From assembly GCF_011516635.5 (NCBI RefSeq), contig NZ_CP096255.1:1240001-1304000 (forward strand): 64,000 nt of DNA. The letters are read 5' to 3'. Source of the DNA: Bradyrhizobium barranii subsp. apii. GTDB taxonomy: Bacteria; Pseudomonadota; Alphaproteobacteria; Rhizobiales; Xanthobacteraceae. The notes beneath the pieces were generated by a model, which did not search any database, was not told the origin of the DNA, and saw only the letters and a list, made by a program, of their open reading frames with translations. Every line of letters begins with the position of its first letter. The first letter of the stretch is position 1. The position numbers and the translations under genes are program-made. Shown piece after piece: positions 1 to 8,928 of this stretch.

Positions 1-375
1 GTCGATCCGCCTGACCGCCGCCGCGATCGCATTCTCCGCCGCCGTCAGCATGGTTTCGCCCGCTGGCCGCGCCACGACCTCTGCGACCAGCGCGCTTGCT
101 GCGCCCTCCTGCCAGGCGGTGACCACGTCCTCCTTCGACGCGAAGTAGTGGAAGAAGCTGCGGCGTGACACGTCGGCCGCGGTCGCGATGTCGTCGATGG
201 TCGTGGCCTCGAAGCCGCGCTCCAGGAACAGCGCCATCGCCGCGCGGGTCAGCCGCTCGCGGGTCTCTTGCAATTTACGCTGGCGCAGGCCGGGGCCGAC
301 AGGGGATTTTGCTCCTGCCGGCAATGGCTTGGCGCCTGTCCTGACCGATTTCCCGCCGGGCTTTGAAGCCTTCAA
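1..375 (-). CDS. TetR/AcrR-family transcriptional regulator (C-terminus beyond window)
   Basis: Reverse-strand frame open from a TTG at 375 to the window edge (125 codons seen). After a basic N-terminal tail of about 35 residues comes the classic TetR helix-turn-helix: helix LTRAAMALFLERGFEATTID followed by DIATAADVSRRSFFHYFASKEDV. The TTG is chosen because GAGGTG lies 7 bases upstream; no ATG fits. The ligand-binding domain lies outside the window. The gene is divergent from the SDR gene at 460, and a palindrome lies between them, so it probably represses itself and the dehydrogenase. The ligand is unknown. Confidence 0.85.
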   Translation of the reverse strand, partial: MKASKPGGKSVRTGAKPLPAGAKSPVGPGLRQRKLQETRERLTRAAMALFLERGFEATTIDDIATAADVSRRSFFHYFASKEDVVTAWQEGAASALVAEVVARPAGETMLTAAENAIAAAVRRID

Positions 376-397
376 ATTATTTCACCTCTTGCAAACT

Positions 398-410
398 TGC
401 ACTCAGTGCA
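398..410. promoter_or_regulatory. Perfect palindrome, probable TetR operator
   Basis: TGCACTCAGTGCA is a perfect 6-1-6 inverted repeat in the 84-base divergent intergenic region. It lies 22 bases upstream of the tetR start and 49 bases upstream of the SDR start, where a TetR-type autorepressor would bind. Function is inferred from position and symmetry. Confidence 0.6.
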
Positions 411-459
411 CATTTAGACCGGTCGCGGGCCTCATTCCAGCCCCGAACGGAGATACGGC

Positions 460-1398
460 ATGACCGACTGGAGCACGGCAGACATCCCCTCCCTCAGCGG
501 CAAGACCGCCGTCGTGACCGGGGCGACGGGCGGCCTCGGCTACGAGACAGCGATGGCGCTGGCGGGCGCCGGTGCCATTGTCATACTCACCGGACGCAAC
601 GACGCAAAGGGCCTGCGGGCGATCGAGGGCATTTGCGAGCGGTTTCCCAACGCATTGATCGCCTACGAGCATCTCGATCTCGCCAGCCTCGCCTCCGTCG
701 CCGATTTTACCAGACGCTTCGCTGCGAGCAACGAGCAGCTCGATCTCCTGATCAACAATGCCGGCGTGATGGCGCTGCCGAAGCGGCAGCAGACGGAGGA
801 TGGTTTCGAGATGCAGCTCGGCACCAACTATCTCGGCCATTACGCCCTGACGGCACAGCTGTTGCCGCAGCTTCGCCGCGCGAAAGCGCCGCGCATCGTC
901 AATCTGTCGAGCCTCGCGCACCGCTCCGGCGCGATCAATTTCGACGATCTGCAAAGCAAGCGTTCCTATCGTCCCTGGCGCGCCTATTGCCAGTCCAAGC
1001 TGGCGATGCTGATGTTTTCGCTGGAGCTGCAGCGCCGCAGCCTCGCCGCCGGCTGGGGCCTGACGAGCCTTGCTGCCCATCCCGGCTACGCGCGGACCGA
1101 TCTCATTCCGAACGGGCCGGGCGCGAACACCTTCCAGTGGCGTGTGAGCCGTTGGCTCCAGCCTTTCATCAGCCACTCCGCAGCCGAAGGCGCGCTGCCC
1201 ACGCTGTTCGCGGCGACCTCGCCGGCTGCAGAGCCCGGCGGCTATTATGGTCCGAACTGGTTCTACGAACTGAAGGGGCCGCCCGCGCCGGCGAAGATCA
1301 TGCCGCAGGCGAAGGATTTCGCCGCGGCCGCCATGCTGTGGGATGTCTCGGCGACGTTGACCGGTGTATCCTTCGACGAGATCGCGGTCGCCGCATGA
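460..1398 (+). CDS. Short-chain dehydrogenase/reductase (SDR)
   Basis: A 312-residue classical SDR, cytosolic NAD(P)-dependent oxidoreductase. Visible motifs: cofactor loop TGATGGLG at residues 20-27, NNAG at 99-102, catalytic Ser in NLSSLAHRSG, and Tyr176/Lys180 in YCQSK. The post-catalytic segment AAHPGYARTDL is typical of retinol-dehydrogenase/protochlorophyllide-reductase-like SDRs. The substrate cannot be read from sequence. It is divergent from tetR and overlaps the next gene region by ATGA at 1395-1398, suggesting a regulated two-gene operon. Confidence 0.9.
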   Translation: MTDWSTADIPSLSGKTAVVTGATGGLGYETAMALAGAGAIVILTGRNDAKGLRAIEGICERFPNALIAYEHLDLASLASVADFTRRFAASNEQLDLLINNAGVMALPKRQQTEDGFEMQLGTNYLGHYALTAQLLPQLRRAKAPRIVNLSSLAHRSGAINFDDLQSKRSYRPWRAYCQSKLAMLMFSLELQRRSLAAGWGLTSLAAHPGYARTDLIPNGPGANTFQWRVSRWLQPFISHSAAEGALPTLFAATSPAAEPGGYYGPNWFYELKGPPAPAKIMPQAKDFAAAAMLWDVSATLTGVSFDEIAVAA

Positions 1399-1424
1399 GC
1401 CGCGGGCCGGTTGGGGATGTCACG

Positions 1425-2084
1425 ATGCAAGTCATCATCTTCGGCGCGACCGGCATGGTCGGGCAGGGCGTATTGCGCGAATGCCTGATCGACACCGGCA
1501 TCGACCGCGTGCTCGTGGTCGGCCGCAGCCCGACCGGCGTGCGCAACGCCAAGCTCACCGAAATCACGCACGGCGATTTCACGGACTACTCGGCGATCGA
1601 AGCGCAGCTCACGGGCTTCGATGCCTGCTTCTTCTGCCTCGGCGTCTCCTCGATCGGCATGAGCGAGGATCGCTATCGCCATCTCACCTACGATCTCACG
1701 CTCGCGGCGGCGACGACGCTCGCGAAGCTCAATCCGCAGATGACGTTTGTCTACGTCACCGGCGCCGGCACCGATTCCACCGAGCAGGGATCGCGGATGT
1801 GGGCGCGGATCAAGGGCAAGACCGAAAACGATCTGCTCAAGCTGCCATTCCGGGGTGCCTACATGTTCCGCCCCGGGGCGATCCAGCCCCTGCACGGCGC
1901 CCGCTCCAAGACCGCCTGGGTGCAGGCCGTGTATGCCGCAACCGGGCCGCTCTGGTCGGCGCTGCGCTGGATCTCGCCGCGGCTCGTCACCTCGACCGAG
2001 CAGATGGGCCGCGCCATGATTCGTGTCGCCCGGGAGGGGTATCCGCGGAAGGTGCTGGAGATGGAGGATATCAATAGCCTCTAG
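1425..2084 (+). CDS. NAD(P)-binding Rossmann protein (atypical SDR / NmrA-like)
   Basis: 219 residues starting MQVIIFGATGMVGQGVLREC, a GxxGxxG nucleotide-binding loop at the very N-terminus. I chose ATG 1425 because GGGGA lies 7 bases upstream and the domain starts there; an in-frame ATG at 1395 overlapping the SDR stop is the alternative. YVTGAGTDS and the C-terminal half fit the short atypical-SDR proteins related to yeast Fmp52/HTATIP2. Probably co-transcribed with the preceding SDR. Specific role unknown. Confidence 0.85.
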   Translation: MQVIIFGATGMVGQGVLRECLIDTGIDRVLVVGRSPTGVRNAKLTEITHGDFTDYSAIEAQLTGFDACFFCLGVSSIGMSEDRYRHLTYDLTLAAATTLAKLNPQMTFVYVTGAGTDSTEQGSRMWARIKGKTENDLLKLPFRGAYMFRPGAIQPLHGARSKTAWVQAVYAATGPLWSALRWISPRLVTSTEQMGRAMIRVAREGYPRKVLEMEDINSL

Positions 2085-2156
2085 CCGGCTGGCCCGTTAG
2101 TTTCACGGAAATTTCCGCGGCCGCGCGCGTTGAGCCTGATCGGACCCCGAGGAGAA

Positions 2157-2615
2157 ATGCCGGCGATGTCTCCCCAGCTCAAACTGATCGCGCTCGACGC
2201 CGACGATCTCGCCGTGATCTCGACCCATGTGCAGGACGCCCGCGTTCAGGCCGCCGACATCATCTGGCGGCAAAGCGAGAAGCGGCTGGTGGTCGGGATG
2301 AGCCGGCTGGACTGGGAGCAGTCGCTGGACGGCGAGGCCGAACCCCGCCGGCTGGTCGCCGCGCTCCGCTTCGACCGCGTGCTCGCCTGCAAGTCACGCA
2401 ACATCGACCTCGGCGCGCCGGACGAGGTTCTGGACCTCGTCGGCATCGAGTTTCACTCCCAGGACGGCCGCGACGAGGAGCCCGGGGGCAGCGCCCTGCT
2501 GCTGTTCGCCCATGGCGGCGCCATCCGCCTCGACGTCGAATGTCTGGAATGCGAGTTGACCGATCTGGGGGCGGACGCGCTGGGGGCCGGACTGGGCCTC
2601 GAGGAGGAGGGGTGA
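2157..2615 (+). CDS. DUF2948 family protein
   Basis: 152 residues. The LKLIALDADDLAVISTHVQDA opening and the DRVL...NIDL...LVGIEFH and LLLFAHGGAIRLDVECLE blocks are characteristic of DUF2948, a small alphaproteobacterial family of unknown function usually placed directly upstream of hisD, as here. Start chosen at 2157 because GAGGAG precedes it at good spacing; an upstream TTG is less likely. Soluble, no signal peptide. Confidence 0.85.
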   Translation: MPAMSPQLKLIALDADDLAVISTHVQDARVQAADIIWRQSEKRLVVGMSRLDWEQSLDGEAEPRRLVAALRFDRVLACKSRNIDLGAPDEVLDLVGIEFHSQDGRDEEPGGSALLLFAHGGAIRLDVECLECELTDLGADALGAGLGLEEEG

Positions 2616-2760
2616 GCTGACCGGTATACCAGTCAAGCCAGGTCGGGCCGCTGCCGGAACGGCATCTCCCGAGGGTTGACGCAGCTTCCCCGCCGCGCCA
2701 TTGAGCAGGGGGTCGGGTGAGCCAATCCGCCCCAAAGACCAGCCGGAAGCCAAGCCAAAA

Positions 2761-4056
2761 ATGCCCGTTCGTCTCGACCGCAGCAGCGCCGATTTTGACC
2801 AGCGATTCGCGGCCTTCCTCGCCGCCAAGCGCGAGGTCTCGGCCGACGTCGAGGCCGCCGTGCGCACCATCGTCGACGATGTCGCCCGGCGGGGCGATGC
2901 GGCCCTGCTCGAGGCCACGGCAAAGTTCGACCGGCTGAAGCTGGATGCATCCGGCCTGCGCGTCACCGCCGCCGAGATCGAGACGGCCGTGAAGGCCTGC
3001 GATGCCGCGACGCTGGATGCGCTCAAGCTCGCGCGCGACCGCATCGAGACCTATCACCGCCGCCAATTGCCGAAGGACGAGCGCTTCACCGATCCGCTCG
3101 GCGTCGAGCTCGGCTGGCGCTATACCGCCATCGAATCCGCGGGCCTCTATGTGCCCGGCGGCACCGCGGCCTATCCCTCCTCGGTGCTGATGAACGCCGT
3201 GCCCGCGCAGGTCGCCGGCGTCGCGCGTCTCGTCATGGTGGTGCCGTCGCCGGACGGCAAGCTCAATCCGCTGGTGCTGGCGGCCGCGTCGCTTGGCGGC
3301 GTTAGCGAGATCTACCGGGTCGGCGGCGCGCAGGCCGTGGCGGCGCTCGCGCACGGCACCGCGACGATCGCGCCGGTGGCAAAGATCGTCGGCCCCGGCA
3401 ACGCCTATGTCGCCGCCGCAAAGCGCCTGGTGTTCGGCAAGGTCGGTATCGACATGATCGCCGGCCCCTCCGAGGTGTTGGTGATCGCCGACGACACCGG
3501 CAATGCCGACTGGATCGCCGCTGATCTGCTGGCGCAGGCCGAGCATGATGCCAGCGCGCAATCGATCCTGATCACGGATTCCGCGCGCCTCGCCGCGGAT
3601 GTCGAGAAGGCCGTCGAAGCGCAGCTGAAGACATTGCCGCGCGCCGCAATTGCCGGCACGTCGTGGGCCGATTTCGGCGCCATCATCATGGTCAAGAATC
3701 TTGCCGACGCCATTCCGCTCGCCGATGCGATCGCGGCCGAGCATCTCGAGATCATGACTGATGATCCCGACGCGCTTGCCGGAAAGATCCGCAACGCCGG
3801 CGCGGTGTTCCTCGGCGCGCATACGCCGGAGGCGATCGGCGATTATGTCGGCGGCTCCAACCACGTGCTGCCGACGGCGCGCTCGGCGCGATTCTCCTCG
3901 GGGCTCGGAGTTGCCGACTTCATGAAGCGCACCTCGATCCTGAAATGCGGCCCGGACCAGCTGCGTGCGCTGGGACCTGCCGCGATGACGCTCGGACAAG
4001 CGGAGGGGCTGGACGCTCATTCGCGCTCGATTGGATTGCGCCTCAATCTGTCATGA
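2761..4056 (+). CDS. hisD: Histidinol dehydrogenase
   Basis: 431 residues, the normal HisD length. Catalyses the last two oxidations of histidine biosynthesis (L-histidinol to L-histidine, NAD- and Zn-dependent). Family blocks seen: [25 protein letters not shown], the [10 protein letters not shown] zinc/active-site segment and GGSNHVLPT...[18 protein letters not shown] near the C-terminus. Start set at 2761 (MPVRLDRS) because conserved sequence begins there; an upstream TTG would add 20 unconserved residues. Stop overlaps the next start by ATGA, indicating translational coupling with UPF0262. Confidence 0.97.
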   Translation: MPVRLDRSSADFDQRFAAFLAAKREVSADVEAAVRTIVDDVARRGDAALLEATAKFDRLKLDASGLRVTAAEIETAVKACDAATLDALKLARDRIETYHRRQLPKDERFTDPLGVELGWRYTAIESAGLYVPGGTAAYPSSVLMNAVPAQVAGVARLVMVVPSPDGKLNPLVLAAASLGGVSEIYRVGGAQAVAALAHGTATIAPVAKIVGPGNAYVAAAKRLVFGKVGIDMIAGPSEVLVIADDTGNADWIAADLLAQAEHDASAQSILITDSARLAADVEKAVEAQLKTLPRAAIAGTSWADFGAIIMVKNLADAIPLADAIAAEHLEIMTDDPDALAGKIRNAGAVFLGAHTPEAIGDYVGGSNHVLPTARSARFSSGLGVADFMKRTSILKCGPDQLRALGPAAMTLGQAEGLDAHSRSIGLRLNLS

Positions 4057-4550
4057 CCCAGCCGCCCGAACAGGACGACTCGACCAATCGCATCGTCGCG
4101 GTCACCCTCGACGAGGACTCGATCGGCCGTTCCGGGCCCGACATCGAGCATGAGCGCGCGATCGCGATCTACGATCTGATCGAGCAGAATTTGTTCGCGC
4201 CCGATGGCGCCGACGGGAAGGGGCCGTTCACGCTGCATATCGGCATCACCGGCAGCCGGCTGATGTTCGACATTCGCCGCGAGGAAGGCACGCCCGTGGT
4301 CGCGCATCTGTTGTCGCTGACGCCGTTCCGGCGGATCGTGAAGGACTATTTCATGATCTGCGACAGCTACTATCAGGCGATCCGGACAGCTACGCCGGAC
4401 AAGATCGAGGCCATCGACATGGGCCGCCGCGGCATCCATGATGAGGGATCGCGCACGCTCCAGGAGCGGCTGAGGGGCAAGGTGCGGGTCGACTTCGAGA
4501 CCTCGCGCCGGCTGTTCACGCTCATCACCGTCCTCCACTGGAAGGGTTAG
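4053..4550 (+). CDS. UPF0262 family protein
   Basis: 165 residues, translationally coupled to hisD by a 4-base overlap. The N-terminus [31 protein letters not shown] and the block ESFxI-like [12 protein letters not shown]...[12 protein letters not shown] are hallmarks of UPF0262, an alphaproteobacterial family of unknown function found between hisD and a low-molecular-weight phosphatase-like gene. Soluble; no catalytic motif recognised. Confidence 0.92.
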   Translation: MTQPPEQDDSTNRIVAVTLDEDSIGRSGPDIEHERAIAIYDLIEQNLFAPDGADGKGPFTLHIGITGSRLMFDIRREEGTPVVAHLLSLTPFRRIVKDYFMICDSYYQAIRTATPDKIEAIDMGRRGIHDEGSRTLQERLRGKVRVDFETSRRLFTLITVLHWKG

Positions 4551-4655
4551 GCGCATGATCCCGAAAAGTGGGCACCGGTTTTCGGACCAGATCATGCGCG
4601 AGACAAACGGCTTAATGGCCCGGAAAAATGTGCAGCGGTTTTCCGACAAGGCCAT
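4551..4655. repeat. Two tandem rhizobial-type palindromic repeats
   Basis: Two related imperfect palindromes: 4551-4599 (arms GCGCATGAT / ATCATGCGC, centre with CCGAAAAGTGGGCACCGG and TTTTCGG) and 4615-4655 (arms ATGGCC / GGCCAT, centre CGGAAAAATGTGCAGCGG and TTTTCCG). Intergenic elements of this shape are widespread in Rhizobiales genomes. They sit between UPF0262 and the phosphatase-like gene and would fold in RNA, possibly affecting mRNA stability or termination. Confidence 0.75.
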
Positions 4656-4682
4656 GCCCTCTTTCAAAAGAGGCTAGGCGCG

Positions 4683-5150
4683 ATGGCGGGTCCGCCACGC
4701 GCACGCGATCCGCAATCGGTGCTGTTCGCCTGCGCGATGAACAGCGTGCGCTCGCCGATGGCCGAGAGCCTGCTCCGGCACATGTTTCCGCAGGGCCTCT
4801 ACGTGAAGTCGGCCGGCGCCAGAAACGGCGAGCTCGATCCCTTCGTGGTCGCCGTGATGGACGAACTGGGGCAGGACATCTCCGCCCACAAGCCGCAGAC
4901 CTTCGAGGAGCTGGAGGACTGGGAGGGGCTCAATTTCGACCTCATCATCACGCTCTCGCCCGAAGCGCACCACAAGGCGCTGGAGCTGACCCGCACGCTC
5001 GCCGCCGACGTCGAATACTGGCCGACGCAGGATCCCACCACCATCGAAGGCAGCCGCGACCAGAAGCTCGCCGCCTACCGCGAGGTCTGCGACCAGCTCC
5101 TGATGCGCATCCGCAGGCGTTTTGCGAAGGTCGGTGCGGCGAGCGGTTAG
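4683..5150 (+). CDS. Low-molecular-weight phosphotyrosine phosphatase-like protein
   Basis: 155 residues. The CX5R(S) phosphate-binding loop CAMNSVRS sits at residues 17-24 and the general-acid Asp is in the WPTQDPT block, as in LMW-PTP/arsenate-reductase folds. The loop is preceded by VLFA and followed by PMAESLLRHMF. It could be a protein-tyrosine phosphatase or an arsenate-reductase relative; without the extra ArsC cysteines I favour a phosphatase-like role. Context (hisD, UPF0262, maf) is housekeeping. Confidence 0.85.
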   Translation: MAGPPRARDPQSVLFACAMNSVRSPMAESLLRHMFPQGLYVKSAGARNGELDPFVVAVMDELGQDISAHKPQTFEELEDWEGLNFDLIITLSPEAHHKALELTRTLAADVEYWPTQDPTTIEGSRDQKLAAYREVCDQLLMRIRRRFAKVGAASG

Positions 5151-5296
5151 CCGTAACACCCGCGTCACAGACCGAGGGCACACGCATGTTGGACGCCTCG
5201 AATCAGTAAAGTCCGGGTTCCCGGGTTGTGAAATCAGCCCCCTTCCGATAGGTTCCGCGCGCAATTCATCCCCTGCTTCATCCCCCAAATCACCTG

Positions 5297-5926
5297 ATGC
5301 TCGGCCGCCCCAAATTCGTACTTGCCTCCGGTTCGCCGCGGCGCCTGTCGCTGCTCAACCAGGCCGGCATCGAGCCGGACGCGCTCCGGCCGGCCGACGT
5401 CGACGAGACGCCGAAGCGGGGCGAGCTGCCGCGCGCCTGCGCCAACCGTCTCGCAAGGGCCAAGGCCGATGCTGCGCTGAAATCGGTGCAGCTCGACGAC
5501 GAGCTGCGCGGCGCCTTCATCCTCTCGGCCGATACGGTTGTGGCGGTCGGCCGCCGCATCCTGCCCAAGGCCAATCTGGTGGACGAGGCCGCGCAGTGCC
5601 TGCGGCTCTTGTCGGGCCGTAACCACCGCGTCTACACCGCGATCTGCCTGGTGACGCCGCGCGAGGCCTTCCGCCAGCGCCTGGTCGAGACCCGCGTCCG
5701 CTTCAAGCGCCTCTCCGAGGACGACATCCAGGCCTATATCGGCTCCGGCGAATGGCGCGGCAAAGCCGGCGGTTACGCCGTGCAGGGCATCGCCGGCTCC
5801 TTCGTGGTCAAGATGGTGGGGTCTTACAGCAACGTCGTCGGCCTGCCGCTCTACGAGACCACGACGCTGCTCGGCGGCGAAGGTTTTCCGATCCGCTTCG
5901 GCTGGCTCAACGCCACGGCCATCTAG
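5297..5926 (+). CDS. maf: Maf-like nucleoside triphosphate pyrophosphatase
   Basis: 209 residues. The Maf signature [17 protein letters not shown] opens the protein, followed by [15 protein letters not shown] and [13 protein letters not shown]. Maf proteins hydrolyse non-canonical or modified NTPs/dTTP/UTP and are linked to septum/cell-division control. Soluble, full length. Next to yacG, a common alphaproteobacterial pairing. Confidence 0.93.
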   Translation: MLGRPKFVLASGSPRRLSLLNQAGIEPDALRPADVDETPKRGELPRACANRLARAKADAALKSVQLDDELRGAFILSADTVVAVGRRILPKANLVDEAAQCLRLLSGRNHRVYTAICLVTPREAFRQRLVETRVRFKRLSEDDIQAYIGSGEWRGKAGGYAVQGIAGSFVVKMVGSYSNVVGLPLYETTTLLGGEGFPIRFGWLNATAI

Positions 5927-6071
5927 CGCGCCGACAAAAATCTCGAAAACAACCCCATGCACAGTAGAATGGGCTCGCCGGACCCGGCCCGCGACGCCTG
6001 CGCGTCCGCCCGAGGAACCGCTTTGCCGACAGGCTCTTGAACGCCTTCACCCCGAGTATGCTGCCGACATC

Positions 6072-6254
6072 ATGGACGACCACGTCAAAAAGCCCGCCGG
6101 CCCGCTCAAAACCTGCCCGATCTGCGGCAAGCCGCAGTCGGAAGCCACCCGCCCGTTCTGCTCCTCGCGCTGCCGCGACGTCGACCTGAACCGCTGGCTG
6201 AAAGGCTCCTACGTCATCCCCGGCCGCGATGACGAGGCGGACGGCGAAGAATAG
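6072..6254 (+). CDS. yacG: DNA gyrase inhibitor YacG (zinc-binding)
   Basis: 60 residues with a four-cysteine zinc site: CPICGKP near residues 16-22 and [14 protein letters not shown] near 31-44. This is the complete YacG pattern. YacG binds GyrB and inhibits gyrase in E. coli. Downstream of maf and upstream of tRNA-Phe. Confidence 0.92.
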   Translation: MDDHVKKPAGPLKTCPICGKPQSEATRPFCSSRCRDVDLNRWLKGSYVIPGRDDEADGEE

Positions 6255-6438
6255 TTAATAATATCAGACGTTTATTTCGACTTCCGATTTGCCGCGCACC
6301 AGCCGCAGCAAGCCCGCCCCACCTTGTGCACAGGCGGGCCGCGCCCGGCGAAGCCACTTGGCGAAGCCGGGTGGACATGCCGCTCCGAGCCCACTATAAA
6401 CCGCCCGCTCGATGGGCCTTGGCCCCTCTTTGGAGCAC

Positions 6439-6514
6439 GCCCAGGTAGCTCAGTTGGTAGAGCATGCGACTGAAAATCGCAGTGTCGGTGGTTCGATTCC
6501 GCCCCTGGGCACCA
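6439..6514 (+). tRNA. tRNA-Phe (GAA)
   Basis: 76 bases including CCA. Acceptor GCCCAGG pairs with CCTGGGC; D-arm GCTCAGTTGGTAGAGC; anticodon stem TGCGA/TCGCA with loop CTGAAAA giving anticodon GAA; T-arm GGTGG/CCGCC with TTCGATT; discriminator A and encoded CCA. Its 3' end is the integration target of the downstream island. Confidence 0.97.
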
Positions 6515-6627
6515 TCACTTCATTCCCCGGCTTCCGCCTACAACCGTTAACGTGCTATAAGCGCTTGTAATAAGGCGCTTTCTGGTTCGTTGATGTTCGC
6601 GTACCTCCGCCCGCATCCGGTAAGTTT

Positions 6628-6668
6628 GTTGGTAGGGCCGTTGGTAACTCGCCGGAAGCGTGTTGGTA
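6628..6668 (+). promoter_or_regulatory. Left integrase arm-type sites (3 x GTTGGTA)
   Basis: GTTGGTA occurs at 6628-6634, 6640-6646 (12-base period) and 6662-6668, between the tRNA and the integrase start. Direct repeats here are typical arm-binding sites for tyrosine integrases. The same pair with the same period recurs at 41851-41869. Confidence 0.65.
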
Positions 6669-6692
6669 GATGGTGCGCAGGGAATCTAATCG

Positions 6693-7934
6693 ATGCCGCT
6701 TTCAGATGCCGCTTGCCGCTCCGCCAAACCGGGCGAGAAACCGTACAAGATCAGCGACGCCGGCGGTCTGTTCCTTCTGGTCGAGAAGAACGGTTCTCGC
6801 CTGTGGCGTCAGGCTTACCGTTTCGACGGGAAACAGCGGCTGATTGCGCTGGGCGCCTATCCAGCCGTCAGCCTCGCCGACGCCCGGGTCGCTCGGGACC
6901 AGAACAAGGGCCTCCTAGCGAAAGGCGTCGACCCATCGGCGCAACGGAAGCTGGATCGGGGCGCCGCCCGGATTGCACGGACCAACACCTTCCGGATCGT
7001 CTCCGATGAACTGATCGCCAAGTTCGAAGCCGAAGGCGACAATCCGGCGACCATCGAAAAGAAGAAATGGCTCATCGGCCTGCTGGGTGGTGACATAGGC
7101 GATCGTCCTATCGCCGAAATTGCCGCGCCGGAATTGCTAGACGCGCTGCGCAAGATCGAACGCCGCGGTCGGTATGAAAGCGCGCGCCGTGCGCGCAGCC
7201 TCGCTGGCCGCGTATTCCGGTATGCGGTCGCAACCGGTCGCGCCGAACGTGATCCGTCGGGCGATCTTGCCGGCGCCCTGATTTCTCCGAAAGTGCAGCA
7301 TCGCGCCTCAATCACCGAGCCGAAGGCCGTCGGCGCGCTTCTGCGCGCTGTCGACGATATCGACGGGCAGGTCACAACGCGCGCCGCGCTGCAACTGATC
7401 GCTCTAACCTTCGTTAGACCGGGCGAACTGCGCCATGCGGAATGGAAGGAGTTCGATACGCGAGGCGCTGTTTGGAAAATTCCTGCGCACAAGATGAAGA
7501 TGCCGCGTCCACATATGGTGCCGTTGTCGCGGCAGGCGCTCGCCATTGTTGCTGACATCCGAAAAGTGACGGGCACGTCGCCCTTTCTCTTTCCACAGAT
7601 CCGATCATGGCATCGCCCGATCTCGGATGGCACTCTGAACGCCGCGCTCCGGCGGCTCGGCTACGACAAAACGCAGGTAACAGCGCACGGCTTCCGCTCG
7701 ACCGCATCAACGCTGCTGAACGAAAGCCGCCTCTGGCACCATGACGCCATAGAACGTCAACTTGCACATCAGGATGGTGACGAAGTTCGCGCCGCGTACA
7801 ATTCAGCGGAATACTGGGATGAGCGCGTTCGGATGATGCAATGGTGGGCCGACCATCTCGATGAGCTGCGCGCGACCGGGGGCGTTGTGCCGATCGCGAA
7901 AGAGCGCCGTCCCCAGTTTTCGTCAGCTTCGTAG
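6693..7934 (+). CDS. int: Tyrosine site-specific integrase (P4-type, DUF4102 N-terminus)
   Basis: 413 residues. The N-terminal arm-binding DUF4102 domain (about 1-90) starts MPLSDAACRSAKPGEKPYKI and contains GLFLLV and the RLIALGAYPAVSLADAR block. A core-binding domain and catalytic domain follow, with Arg in FVRPGELRHAEW (about residue 242), HGFRSTASTLLNE supplying HxxR (about 332-335), the second His in QLAHQDGDEV and the Tyr in RAAYNSAEY. Full length and apparently functional. It follows tRNA-Phe in the same direction, the standard arrangement of tRNA-targeting islands. Confidence 0.95.
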   Translation: MPLSDAACRSAKPGEKPYKISDAGGLFLLVEKNGSRLWRQAYRFDGKQRLIALGAYPAVSLADARVARDQNKGLLAKGVDPSAQRKLDRGAARIARTNTFRIVSDELIAKFEAEGDNPATIEKKKWLIGLLGGDIGDRPIAEIAAPELLDALRKIERRGRYESARRARSLAGRVFRYAVATGRAERDPSGDLAGALISPKVQHRASITEPKAVGALLRAVDDIDGQVTTRAALQLIALTFVRPGELRHAEWKEFDTRGAVWKIPAHKMKMPRPHMVPLSRQALAIVADIRKVTGTSPFLFPQIRSWHRPISDGTLNAALRRLGYDKTQVTAHGFRSTASTLLNESRLWHHDAIERQLAHQDGDEVRAAYNSAEYWDERVRMMQWWADHLDELRATGGVVPIAKERRPQFSSAS

Positions 7935-7938
7935 GATA

Positions 7939-8646
7939 ATGATGGCAGCAGTTTCAAAAGCACCGAAGAAGCCGCGCCAGCCGCGCCTCCGCAAGGCCGA
8001 TGCTGAGCTCGATAGGCACTTTAAAGCATGCGAGGCGCGATGGAACGAGGCCAAGCTTAAGGCTGAGAACCCGATTTCAAGACGAGTGAAGCCGCCCGAC
8101 GGCAAGAAAATCGCAGCCGGTCTTCGCCAATTGTACGAGCTTACCGGCGATCCTCTGTTCAAGCAGGCGGTGATGGCGCTCGATGCCTATGGGCTTGCCG
8201 ACGGTCGACCGCGCGACAGCGTGAATAGGCTTTGGATGCGGAACTCAGATGAATGGAATAGCGCGCCATCTTTCATGGCCGCCGTGATCGTGGACGCGGA
8301 AGATCGGACTGGAAAGAAGATGAGCAAGCGAGCCGCGGCGGCGAAGGTCGTCGCGGCGCTCCGCTTGCCCGGGACAAGCTTTGAAAGAGCCGTGGACATC
8401 CTGGAAGAGTTTTACACCGACGGTATGAAGGGGCGCTTCCCACAGTTCGAGTCGGGTGAGATAGGGACAATTTTCGTTGTTCCGGTCGACGGGCGCGAGC
8501 CAGAGGAGCTGCGTGCAAGGTACCTACCCAAAGAAGGCAAGGAGGTGCCGAATAACTTACACTGGCGAAGCGCTATCGCCAGCGGTGACGTGACAGCGCG
8601 AGTTAAGAGTTGGCGAAAATTGCCCCCGAACTTCGGCAACTCTTAA
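7939..8646 (+). CDS. Hypothetical island protein
   Basis: 235 residues from ATG 7939 (a second ATG at 7942 is equally possible), 4 bases after the integrase stop. Very basic N-terminus (SKAPKKPRQPRLRKADAELDRH), charged helices, and KMSKRAAAAKVVAALRLPGTSFERAVDILEEFY in the centre, which looks helical and could bind nucleic acid. No catalytic motif or known domain recognised. First cargo gene after int. Confidence 0.65.
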   Translation: MMAAVSKAPKKPRQPRLRKADAELDRHFKACEARWNEAKLKAENPISRRVKPPDGKKIAAGLRQLYELTGDPLFKQAVMALDAYGLADGRPRDSVNRLWMRNSDEWNSAPSFMAAVIVDAEDRTGKKMSKRAAAAKVVAALRLPGTSFERAVDILEEFYTDGMKGRFPQFESGEIGTIFVVPVDGREPEELRARYLPKEGKEVPNNLHWRSAIASGDVTARVKSWRKLPPNFGNS

Positions 8647-8703
8647 GGATCAGCATCCGGCATCTTGTTCGCACGATTGAAGGCGAACAACGGAGATGCA
8701 CGG

Positions 8704-8928
8704 ATGCCCGATCTAACTTTTGCCGACTTCGTTAAGCTCTACAGCCTGCCTCCGAATGTAACGGTCAGGCACTTCAAGGAGCTGGCCGGTATTGGCCATA
8801 CCCGCTTCTACGAGCTTGCCAAGCAAGGCCAAATCCGTCTCCTAAAAAACGGTCGCTCGACGAGCGTTCCCGTTGAAGATCTTTTCAGCGTGCTTCGCGG
8901 CGGTCTCAACGCACGGGTGGCGGCGTGA
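8704..8928 (+). CDS. Small helix-turn-helix protein, excisionase/AlpA-like
   Basis: 74 residues. HFKELAGIGHTRFYELAKQGQIRLLKNGRSTSVPVEDL is an AlpA/MerR-type winged-helix pattern (helix, TRFYELAKxG turn, basic wing, S/T-x-VP). CGGAG lies 8 bases before the ATG. Such proteins next to integrases act as excisionases or regulators of int. Its stop overlaps the next start (TGATG). Confidence 0.75.
   Translation: MPDLTFADFVKLYSLPPNVTVRHFKELAGIGHTRFYELAKQGQIRLLKNGRSTSVPVEDLFSVLRGGLNARVAA

Noticed and set aside
403..1176. Long reverse-strand frames opposite the SDR and other GC-rich genes.
   Set aside because: They are codon-bias shadows; proteins are Arg/Ala/Gly-rich with no motifs, and the plus-strand genes are certain.
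5151..5296. Expected infA between the phosphatase-like gene and maf.
   Set aside because: No IF-1-like protein can be read on either strand there.
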